Of a stretch of 32,023 nt of DNA, positions 16,185-24,587 are shown piece by piece. The stretch's first letter is position 1; each line of letters begins with the position of its first letter. The stretch lies in the NCBI GenBank assembly GCA_016187035.1, contig JACPKL010000003.1, positions 1 through 32,023 on the forward strand. The letters run 5' to 3'. The notes below the pieces were generated by a model. The model was given only the letters and a program-made list of their open reading frames with translations, ran no database searches and was not told the origin of the DNA. Origin of the DNA: Candidatus Daviesbacteria bacterium. GTDB lineage: Bacteria > Patescibacteriota > Microgenomatia > Daviesbacterales > UBA10151. The position numbers and the translations under genes were made by a program.

Positions 16185-17429
16185 ATGGATAATCTGCCCA
16201 AAGATCCACCTGATGAGAATAAACCACCTCCTCCTTTTGGAGTTAACTTTAATCCACACTCTAATCCAGTAGACCCAAACAACCCATATGCATCTCAACC
16301 CCAACCTCCATCACAAACACCCATCTCTAATACCCCTAACCCTTCCAATACCCCTGATCAACAATCTATCCATGAAGAGGTTGCCAGACACAGGCTAAGA
16401 GATGCAGAGGGCCACTTTCTTCCTTATGAACATCCTGTTGGCCCTCAACCCCAAACTCCCCCAACTGCCCCAACTGTCCCTAATAACCCTAATCCTGCAC
16501 CGTCTGGTACGGGACTTCCTCCTTTAGTTGAAACCAACCCCAAACAAGATACCAAAGATGAGGACCCTCCCTTAATTAAAGTTACCAACCCTGTGACTTA
16601 TTTTAAAAGATGGTGGAATAAATTAATGTCCAAAGAGGGCATAGATTTTAAAATGGGCTTTAAAATTAAACCTGTCACTGCTGTGCTGATTACTTCAATC
16701 ATTATTACAGGTGGTGTCTCCTCAGGAATAACAGCCTTTGTCTTAAAGACATTCTGGCCAACTTCCTCACCCGTTCTTCACAGGCAAATTATCCAGAGCG
16801 GAACTATCCAGACAGGAACAGGAGGTTTTTATCTTGCCTCTCAAGATCAATCAATATGGAAGTTAAAACCCAAAAAGCCCAATATTAATCTTAATGAGCA
16901 GGTTGGCAAACAAGTTACGGTTACAGGTAATCTAACCAAGGAAGCAAATTTAATCGAAGTCTCAGAAATCATTTTATCTGATTCATCCAAAACCCCCTTA
17001 ACTCCCGTACCTTCCCCCTCTTCGATACCTTCTAATCCTTCTTTCCCCTCTAATCCCCCTGATACCCCCAATTCCCCCAATCTCCCTAACTCTGCTTCTT
17101 TACCAAGCCTTTATCCAAGCCTTACCTGGGAAATCACCCAGTCTAAAGTTTTAATCTTTACCTCAGGCAGAAGAAAAATAGAACAGGAAGGAGTATATCT
17201 GGAATCTGCCCAAGTTGCAGAGCTTCCGCAAGAATTTATCAATTACTATACCAATGAACTTACCAATGCAGGTTTCAAGCAAACCTTCAATTCTTCTGAT
17301 CCTAATGGTACCACCATAACCTATGCCAAAGATGATCTCTTTTTAACTTTTGGTATCAAAAATATCTATACAGGTTCAGGTGAGGATAAAAAACTTGTGG
17401 GCTACAAAGCCTTTATTGAACATAACTAA
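16185..17429 (+). CDS. Proline-rich, single-TM hypothetical protein
   Basis: 414-aa ORF; Pro/Asn-rich N-terminus, central TM, second Pro/Ser linker. Confidence 0.65.
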   Translation: MDNLPKDPPDENKPPPPFGVNFNPHSNPVDPNNPYASQPQPPSQTPISNTPNPSNTPDQQSIHEEVARHRLRDAEGHFLPYEHPVGPQPQTPPTAPTVPNNPNPAPSGTGLPPLVETNPKQDTKDEDPPLIKVTNPVTYFKRWWNKLMSKEGIDFKMGFKIKPVTAVLITSIIITGGVSSGITAFVLKTFWPTSSPVLHRQIIQSGTIQTGTGGFYLASQDQSIWKLKPKKPNINLNEQVGKQVTVTGNLTKEANLIEVSEIILSDSSKTPLTPVPSPSSIPSNPSFPSNPPDTPNSPNLPNSASLPSLYPSLTWEITQSKVLIFTSGRRKIEQEGVYLESAQVAELPQEFINYYTNELTNAGFKQTFNSSDPNGTTITYAKDDLFLTFGIKNIYTGSGEDKKLVGYKAFIEHN

Positions 17430-17723
17430 TTATGCTTCAAAGAATTGGGGGTTGGGTTTTTTAACTATTTCTTTCTGTTCTATTTTGGTTTGTAGTTTTT
17501 CCTCTTCTTTTTTCTGTAAACTATAATTTTCAGCTATCTTTAATGCATAAACAAATCCAAGTACTTCCCAAATCCCCAGAAAAATAGTTATACCTCTTTC
17601 TTGTCCATGCATAGCATCAGCTATAGATACCAGCATGAATAACCAGGTAATAATAAATACCAGATCCTTAAAAGTTAAAAGTACTTTACCCTTTAGATAA
17701 ATTTTAAACAGAGAAATCTTCAT
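17430..17723 (-). CDS. Small membrane hypothetical protein
   Basis: 97-aa ORF with two hydrophobic segments. Confidence 0.5.
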   Translation of the reverse strand: MKISLFKIYLKGKVLLTFKDLVFIITWLFMLVSIADAMHGQERGITIFLGIWEVLGFVYALKIAENYSLQKKEEEKLQTKIEQKEIVKKPNPQFFEA

Positions 17724-17749
17724 TACCTTAAATATAACATATTCCTAAA

Positions 17750-18253
17750 TCATCTAAGCAACCCAAGAAACTTCTGGTTTCTTTGATCTATTCCCATTTG
17801 CCTTAAAACTCTGGCGCCTGTGCCTTGTCCTTCTTTTATAATTACCTCCAAAATATCCTCCGGCTCTACAACATCTCTTTTGGCTAGCAAAGCTGTTTCA
17901 GTAACCATCCTTCCGATCTTATGCATTCTTTGGGTTCTGGGCAGCTGTTCCCATCTCTCTATTGCTGTGGATGGTACCGGGGGTTGCAATCTGTTGAAAT
18001 AATCATACCCTCCTTGTTGCCTTTTTATTTCCCTGATGCTTTCAGGATTAATACCAACTTGCTGCAGCTTTTCACCGGTTATACCTACCTGTGATAATCC
18101 CACCAGCAAATCAGCCGTATCAATATAATACCCTCTGCCAAAAGTTGCTGCCTCCTCCAAAGTTAGCTGCAATACCTCCCTGGCTTCTCTGGATAACCCG
18201 AGTGTTCTTTGTTGTGTTCCCAACTCACTCTTATGATGCTCTATTGGTATCAT
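17750..18253 (-). CDS. Stand-alone Clp N-terminal (R) domain-like protein
   Basis: Two repeats: EAREVLQLTLEEAATFGRGYYIDTADLLVGLSQVG and LAKRDVVEPEDILEVIIKEGQGTGARVLRQMGI; no AAA+ domain. Confidence 0.65.
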   Translation of the reverse strand: MIPIEHHKSELGTQQRTLGLSREAREVLQLTLEEAATFGRGYYIDTADLLVGLSQVGITGEKLQQVGINPESIREIKRQQGGYDYFNRLQPPVPSTAIERWEQLPRTQRMHKIGRMVTETALLAKRDVVEPEDILEVIIKEGQGTGARVLRQMGIDQRNQKFLGLLR

Positions 18254-18295
18254 TGAAAACTATTATATAGCAACAGGATATGCTAATTTAAATAT

Positions 18296-18808
18296 ATGGC
18301 TAAATTAATTACAGTTTCTGAAAATTTACTTGAAGATATATTACCTCATCTTAAAGGCACACCCCTGGAAAAGAAAATTACTGATTTAATTGAAAATACA
18401 GGCAAATACCAAACTCAAAATATTACCTATTTTCCAAGAGAAGCCAAAGTTGAACGAATTGTTGACGGAGATACTATTGTTTTAAACAATGGGAATATTG
18501 TTAGATATGTAGGCATTACTTGTCCTGAGGATAATGAACCCTATGATAAAGAATCAACAGAAGCAAACAGAAAACTGGTTGAAGGGAAACAAATTAAACT
18601 TGAATATGATAACTACAAAGGAGATAAATTCGGCAGGATTTTAGCCTATGTGATTGTTGAGGGCAAAAATGTTTCCATGGAACTTACCAAATCCGGCATG
18701 GCACAAGTTGTAGTTTATCAACACAAAAGACCATTTATCTATCAAGACCAACTCTTAAAAGCCCAAGATGAAGCCAAGAAAAAGAAATTAGGTATTTGGA
18801 GTAGATGA
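18296..18808 (+). CDS. Thermonuclease (SNase-like) family protein
   Basis: VERIVDGDTIVLNNGNIVRYVGITCPE, KFGRILAYV, AKKKKLGIWSR. Confidence 0.9.
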   Translation: MAKLITVSENLLEDILPHLKGTPLEKKITDLIENTGKYQTQNITYFPREAKVERIVDGDTIVLNNGNIVRYVGITCPEDNEPYDKESTEANRKLVEGKQIKLEYDNYKGDKFGRILAYVIVEGKNVSMELTKSGMAQVVVYQHKRPFIYQDQLLKAQDEAKKKKLGIWSR

Positions 18809-18809
18809 T

Positions 18810-19637
18810 ATGAAAAAACTAAAGAAGATTGAGGTGAAAGGTTTGGCAATTATCACTTTTGAAAAAAATACCTTTGATTTTATATCACTTACAGATATTG
18901 CTAAATATAAAGACAGTGAAAGAACTAATTATGTTATCCAAAACTGGATGCGGACAAGAAGCACTGTTGAGTTTCTTGGGCTGTGGGAGAAACTACATAA
19001 TCAAAATTTTAACAGCATCGAATTCGATGCCTTTAGAAATGAATCCGGCTCCAATAGTTTTTCACTAACACCACAAAGATGGATAGAAAAAACCAATGCT
19101 GTGGGTCTTGTTTCCAAAGCAGGCCGTTACGGTGGTGGCACGTATGCCCATAAAGATATAGCCTTTGAGTTTGCCAGCTGGATTAGTTCAGAATTCAAGC
19201 TCTACTTAATCAAAGAGTTTCAGCGGCTCAAAGAAGAAGAAAACGAGCGGTTAGCGCTTGGTTGGGATGTAAGGAGGACATTAACCAAAATAAACTACCG
19301 GATTCACACTGATGCAATCAAAGAGCACCTTATCCCAGCTCGTTTATCAAAAGAGCAAGCTAATATTATTTTTGCCAGTGAAGCTGATCTACTCAATACG
19401 GCGCTATTTGGAATGACGGCTAAGCAGTGGCGTGAACAAAACTCCAAAAAAGAAGGCAATATCCGTGATTACGCTGATGTTTCCCAGTTAGTTTGTCTGG
19501 CAAATCTGGAAACACTCAATGCTGAATTTATCCGGCAAGGACTTTCTGCTTCCGAACGGTTACTTAGGCTCAATGAAATTGCTATTATTCAGATGCGCTC
19601 CCTGCTTGGCAATTCAGGCATAAAAAAATTGAAATAA
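18810..19637 (+). CDS. KilA-N domain-containing protein
   Basis: FISLTDIAKYKD...VIQNWMRTRSTVEFLGLWEKLHN, GRYGGGTYAHKDIAFEFASWISSEFKLYLIKEFQRLK. Confidence 0.88.
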   Translation: MKKLKKIEVKGLAIITFEKNTFDFISLTDIAKYKDSERTNYVIQNWMRTRSTVEFLGLWEKLHNQNFNSIEFDAFRNESGSNSFSLTPQRWIEKTNAVGLVSKAGRYGGGTYAHKDIAFEFASWISSEFKLYLIKEFQRLKEEENERLALGWDVRRTLTKINYRIHTDAIKEHLIPARLSKEQANIIFASEADLLNTALFGMTAKQWREQNSKKEGNIRDYADVSQLVCLANLETLNAEFIRQGLSASERLLRLNEIAIIQMRSLLGNSGIKKLK

Positions 19638-19710
19638 TTCCTTCTCAGAAAGTCTATTCCCTTAATATAGCTTTTTCTTACATTCAGAGTTAAAATGATG
19701 CAAGACAACT

Positions 19711-21162
19711 ATGTTCGAACAAGCTTTCAAAAATATTGATGATATTTTGCGTAAAGACGCAGGTGTGGGCAGTGAGCTTGATTATGTTGAGCAAACATCT
19801 TGGGTTATATTCCTAAAATATTTAGATGATCTGGAAAAAACCAAAGAAAAAGAAGCCCGTCTTGCTGGTAGGCAGTACAAAGTTATCATAGACCCAAAAT
19901 ATAAATGGGAATCCTGGGCAGCACCAAAAACGCCTGAGGGAAGATTGGATCATAATAAAGCCCTTGCAGGTGATGATCTAATAGATTTTGTCGAACGTGA
20001 ACTTTTTCCTTATCTTAAGAAATTTAAGACACCTGAAAGCGCGGATACCATTGAATACAAAATTGGAGAGATTTTTGGAGAGCTAAAAAATAAAATCCAA
20101 AGTGGATACAACTTAAGAGAAGTCTTAAATATTGTAGATAGCCTACATTTTCAAACAGCCACAGAAAAACACGAACTTTCCCATCTTTATGAATCCAAAA
20201 TTAAAAACATGGGAAATGCTGGAAGAAACGGTGGAGAGTATTACACACCACGTCCATTAATTAAAACTATTGTTAAAATAGTTGCTCCAAAAATTGGGGA
20301 TAAAATTTATGATGGAGCTGTAGGATCTGCGGGATTTTTGGTTGAGGCATTTGAATATTTAAAGCAAAATAAAAATCTTTCTACCAAAGATGCAGAAACC
20401 CTACAAAAGAAAACATTTTATGGCAAAGAGAAAAAACCACTGCCTTATATTATTGGTGTTATGAATATGATTCTGCATGGAATAGAAGCTCCGAATATTT
20501 TGCATACTAATACTCTTGCAGAAAATTTGAGCGATATTCAGGAAAAAGACCGCTTTGATATTGTACTTACAAATCCTCCGTTTGGTGGAAGTGAACGGGC
20601 AGAAGTCCAGCAAAATTTTCCAATTAAAACAAGTGAGACTGCTTTTTTATTTTTACAACACTTTATAAAAATGTTGAGAGCTGGAGGTAAAGCTGGAATA
20701 GTTATTAAAAATACCTTTCTTTCGAATACTGATAATGCTTCTGTCTCACTGCGTAAATATCTACTGGAAAGTTGTAATTTACATACTATTTTAGATCTTC
20801 CAGGGGGAGTATTTACTGGAGCAGGGGTAAAAACAGTTATATTATTTTTTGAAAAAGGATCTTCAACCAAAAAGATTTGGTATTATCAGTTAAATTTAAA
20901 TAGAAATCTTGGCAAAACAAATCCCTTATCAGAAACAGACTTAGCAGAATTTGTGGAATTACAAAAAACAAAGGTAAATTCCGAAAATTCCTGGACAATA
21001 GATATTAAAGACGTAGATAAAAAAACATTTGACCTCTCTGTCAAAAATCCAAACAAAAAAGATGACAATATTCTTCGCAGCCCAAAAGAGGTTTTAGAAG
21101 AAGTTAAAGTTTTAGATTCCGAAAGTAACAAAATTTTGGCTGAGGTTAAGAATCTAATATGA
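19711..21162 (+). CDS. hsdM: Type I restriction-modification system methyltransferase subunit M
   Basis: N-terminal HsdM_N-like region, GEYYTPRPLI, VGSAGFLVEAFEY, FDIVLTNPPFGG. Confidence 0.95.
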   Translation: MFEQAFKNIDDILRKDAGVGSELDYVEQTSWVIFLKYLDDLEKTKEKEARLAGRQYKVIIDPKYKWESWAAPKTPEGRLDHNKALAGDDLIDFVERELFPYLKKFKTPESADTIEYKIGEIFGELKNKIQSGYNLREVLNIVDSLHFQTATEKHELSHLYESKIKNMGNAGRNGGEYYTPRPLIKTIVKIVAPKIGDKIYDGAVGSAGFLVEAFEYLKQNKNLSTKDAETLQKKTFYGKEKKPLPYIIGVMNMILHGIEAPNILHTNTLAENLSDIQEKDRFDIVLTNPPFGGSERAEVQQNFPIKTSETAFLFLQHFIKMLRAGGKAGIVIKNTFLSNTDNASVSLRKYLLESCNLHTILDLPGGVFTGAGVKTVILFFEKGSSTKKIWYYQLNLNRNLGKTNPLSETDLAEFVELQKTKVNSENSWTIDIKDVDKKTFDLSVKNPNKKDDNILRSPKEVLEEVKVLDSESNKILAEVKNLI

Positions 21163-22976
21163 TTTATAAAAAATTTACTATAAAGAAATTCAAAGGAATT
21201 GATGAAGTTGATATTGATTTATCAAATAATAGAGTGATAACCCTCGTAGGGCTTAACGAAAGTGGAAAGACTACAATCATGGAAGCGATTAGTCTGTTCT
21301 ATAAGATGATTAAGGGAGATGAGCCCTCCGAATCTGAACTTAAAGGATTTAGACCAAAAGGAGCCGGGTTTACGGGTAATATTGAGATTACGGGAGATCT
21401 TATTCTTCAAGAAGAAGATAGAAGTAAATTGGATGAATACTGGAAAAATTCACTGGGTAAAAGAACAAAGTTAAAATATCCAGAAGTTTTTTCTTATACT
21501 TATAAATTTTATTTTGAACTAGATAAATATGTCGCAGATAAAACGGGTCGTACTTGTAATTTTCAAGTGGACATCGAGTCATCAAAAAAACATCTTGTAA
21601 ATGCTAACAATAATGATTGGCGAGCCTTAATTAAATTCATTAAAAAGGATATTGTACCTGAAATTCTTTATTACGATGACTTCATTTTTGAAATTCCTCA
21701 AAAAATACAATTTATCAAAAAAGGTAGTCCAGAAGGAACTCAACTTAGTAATGACATCAAGCATGATACTAATAAAACTTGGCAATTTGTTATTGATGAT
21801 ATTTTAAAGTCAACTAACTTAAGCTTTGAGTCATTTCAGGAAAGAGTTGTTGATAACTGGGACGATGATTCAAGTCTGGCCAAACAACACTTATCTGAGA
21901 TGGAAGGGAAGTTAAATAAGATTATTACAAAAAGATGGAAAGAGCTTTTTGTAAGCACAGGGAAGAAATTAAATTTTGATAAAATACAATTGAATTGTGT
22001 TCCTGGGGGTAATTACTTGAATGTTTCATTTGATGTAATAACTACTACACATAAAAGCTTCAGAATTGACGAAAGGAGTAAAGGATGTAAGTGGTTCTTT
22101 TCTTTTTTGCTTTTTACAGAATTTAGAAAAAATAGAACTAAGAATATTCTCTTTTTATTAGATGAGCCTGCTTCTAATTTACACTCTTCTGCTCAGACTA
22201 AAATTATGGATGCGCTGGGAGAATTAAGCAAAGATTCGCTGGTAATTTATGCTACTCATAGTCATCATCTAATTAAAATAAGTTGGTTGGCGGGGGCATA
22301 CATCATAATAAATGAAATTTTAGAAAAAGCATTAGGAGGTGATATGACCTTTTTTGATAGAGCCAATATAACAGCAAAAAAATATTATACATATGTTGGT
22401 GAAGGGCTTGGAGATGATAAAGTTTCGTACTTTCAACCGATTTTAGATGCATTGGATTACAAACCAAGCTCCGTGGAACCAATCCCGGATATATGTATTT
22501 TGGAGGGGAGAAACGATTGGTATACGTTTAAATACTTTCAGGAAATAATTTTAAAAGATAAAAATTCATACAACTTTTACCCGGGTGCTGGAGCTACAAA
22601 ATTAGGGGATATAATTAGACTATATCTTTCATGGGGGAAAAATTTTCTAGTAATTATTGATGGAGACAATGAGGGCGAAGAGGCCAAGAAGAAGTATATA
22701 GATGAATTGGGAATATTAATCGAAAAAAGAATTTTTACTTTAAAAGATGTTCTGCAAATTTCTGGAGCTACTGAAAAATTAATAGAGGATAGTGATAAGC
22801 AAAAAATATGTAATGAGGTTTTTCAACTACCCTCTGCTAAAAAGAAGAATTTTAACCTAGCAATTAATCAACTTTACGCTAATAAAAAAGTAATCCAAAT
22901 ATCTAAAACTACCAGCGGTCGTTTTAAAGATACGCTTGCTTTCATTAGAAAGTATTTTAAAAATAATGAAAAATAA
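21159..22976 (+). CDS. AAA/ABC-type ATPase with C-terminal TOPRIM-like domain (OLD family / PARIS-like fused)
   Basis: Walker A GLNESGKTT, ERSKGCKWFFSFLLF signature, LLDEPASNLH Walker B, YATHSHHLI; TOPRIM-like ILEGRNDWYTF and FLVIIDGDNEG. Confidence 0.8.
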   Translation: MIYKKFTIKKFKGIDEVDIDLSNNRVITLVGLNESGKTTIMEAISLFYKMIKGDEPSESELKGFRPKGAGFTGNIEITGDLILQEEDRSKLDEYWKNSLGKRTKLKYPEVFSYTYKFYFELDKYVADKTGRTCNFQVDIESSKKHLVNANNNDWRALIKFIKKDIVPEILYYDDFIFEIPQKIQFIKKGSPEGTQLSNDIKHDTNKTWQFVIDDILKSTNLSFESFQERVVDNWDDDSSLAKQHLSEMEGKLNKIITKRWKELFVSTGKKLNFDKIQLNCVPGGNYLNVSFDVITTTHKSFRIDERSKGCKWFFSFLLFTEFRKNRTKNILFLLDEPASNLHSSAQTKIMDALGELSKDSLVIYATHSHHLIKISWLAGAYIIINEILEKALGGDMTFFDRANITAKKYYTYVGEGLGDDKVSYFQPILDALDYKPSSVEPIPDICILEGRNDWYTFKYFQEIILKDKNSYNFYPGAGATKLGDIIRLYLSWGKNFLVIIDGDNEGEEAKKKYIDELGILIEKRIFTLKDVLQISGATEKLIEDSDKQKICNEVFQLPSAKKKNFNLAINQLYANKKVIQISKTTSGRFKDTLAFIRKYFKNNEK

Positions 22977-24156
22977 TTGGCAAACAAAAAAAATAGGTGA
23001 TGTGGCAAAGATTTGTTTAGGGTTAACACACACTCCTAAATATGTTCAAGAAGGGGTTCCTTTTCTTTCTGTTAAAGATATCTCTCAGGGAAAAATCAAT
23101 TTCGATAATACTAGATTTATTTCTCGTAAGGAATTTGATTCTATGCCAGACGGGGCTAAGCCTAAAAAAGATGATGTATTATTTTGTCGCGTTGGAACCA
23201 TTGGGAATCCACAAATTATTAATGAAAACAAAGAATTTGGGATTTTTGTGAGTCTTGGATTTTTTAGAATGAATAAAGAAATTCTCCTTAATAGATACAT
23301 CGCTTATTGGATGATGTCACCTTTGTTTGATCAACAGGTTAAAGAAAATGTTCAAGGTAGCACCTTAAAAAATTTAAATACAGGGTGGCTTAAGAATTTT
23401 GATATCTTACTGCCACCCATCTACGAGCAGAAGAGAATTGTGCAAATTTTGGATGAGGTTTTTGAGAGGATTGAAGAGGCAAAAGAAAATACAGAAAAGA
23501 ATCTGCAAAATTCCCATGAACTTTTTGAGTCCTATTTACAAAATATTTTTGCAAATCCAGGGAAGGAATGGAAAGAGAAAACATTAAAAGAAGTTTCTAA
23601 TTATTTTGGTAGAGGTAAATCCAAACACCGCCCTAGAAACGACAAGAAACTTTATGGCGGTCAATACCCATTTATACAAACTGGTGATATCCGTAATTCA
23701 AATCATTTTATTGATAAATATTCACAATCTTATAATGAAGTTGGCTTAGCACAAAGTAAATTATGGCCAAAAGGAACAATATGCATAACTATTGCTGCTA
23801 ACATCGCCGAGACAGGAATTTTAAATTTTAATGCCTGTTTTCCAGACAGTATAATTGGAATTGTTGTTAATCCAAAAATTACAGAAGTTAATTTTGTTGA
23901 ATACTTATTACAATCTTTCAAGACAAGGTTAAAAGCAAAAGGAAAAGGAAGCACTCAAGATAATATAAATTTAGCGACATTTGAAAATCAATTATTTCCC
24001 TTTCCGCCACTATTTGAACAAAAAGTTATTGTAAAAAAACTTGATGAGCTTTCGGAACAAACAAAAAAATTAGAGGAGATTTATAAACAGAAACTTGCTA
24101 ATTTGGAAGAACTGAAAAAGTCTATTTTGAGCAATGCGTTTGCGGGGGAATTATAA
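22966..24156 (+). CDS. hsdS: Type I restriction-modification specificity subunit S
   Basis: Two target-recognition halves; LPPIYEQKRIVQILDEVFERI and FPPLFEQKVIVKKLDELSEQT conserved regions; ATG at 22966 overlaps the previous stop. Confidence 0.93.
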   Translation: MKNNWQTKKIGDVAKICLGLTHTPKYVQEGVPFLSVKDISQGKINFDNTRFISRKEFDSMPDGAKPKKDDVLFCRVGTIGNPQIINENKEFGIFVSLGFFRMNKEILLNRYIAYWMMSPLFDQQVKENVQGSTLKNLNTGWLKNFDILLPPIYEQKRIVQILDEVFERIEEAKENTEKNLQNSHELFESYLQNIFANPGKEWKEKTLKEVSNYFGRGKSKHRPRNDKKLYGGQYPFIQTGDIRNSNHFIDKYSQSYNEVGLAQSKLWPKGTICITIAANIAETGILNFNACFPDSIIGIVVNPKITEVNFVEYLLQSFKTRLKAKGKGSTQDNINLATFENQLFPFPPLFEQKVIVKKLDELSEQTKKLEEIYKQKLANLEELKKSILSNAFAGEL

Positions 24157-24158
24157 AC

Positions 24159-24587
24159 ATGAATCAGAAAAAAATCGAAGAAACCATTGGTAAGGCTATT
24201 TATAATCTTTTCGATAAACAACCAAATATATTTAGTTTTACTTCTCAAACTCATCAAACAGAATGGAATTTAGGACACCACTTAGCAGAAGAAATTTCAG
24301 ATTTATGGCCAGAATTCGACTGCGATGTAGATGTCGTTAAAACAAACTTTGCTAACAACCGCCCAGATATAATATTACATAAAAGAGGTAAGCAATCTGA
24401 TAATTTTTTAGTGATAGAGCTAAAAAAAGATGATACTTCAAATGAATTAGGCGATGATACTAGAAAAATACAACAGGAATGGTTTCAAACACCACTTTTA
24501 TATAAATGGGGAGCTATAATAAATATAAATAGTGATAAAACTTATTATATAAAAGTTTTTAAGAATGGGCCAAATTCATATGAATGA
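24159..24587 (+). CDS. Small PD-(D/E)XK nuclease-like protein
   Basis: NNRPDIILHKRGKQSDNFLVIELKKDD fits D-Xn-ExK core. Confidence 0.6.
   Translation: MNQKKIEETIGKAIYNLFDKQPNIFSFTSQTHQTEWNLGHHLAEEISDLWPEFDCDVDVVKTNFANNRPDIILHKRGKQSDNFLVIELKKDDTSNELGDDTRKIQQEWFQTPLLYKWGAIININSDKTYYIKVFKNGPNSYE

Noticed and set aside
20401-21131. Minus-strand ORFs inside hsdM
   Set aside because: Shadow ORFs opposite a clear methyltransferase frame
21159-22976. Calling this gene Gabija GajA
   Set aside because: No adjacent UvrD-like GajB helicase; the neighbours are hsdM and hsdS
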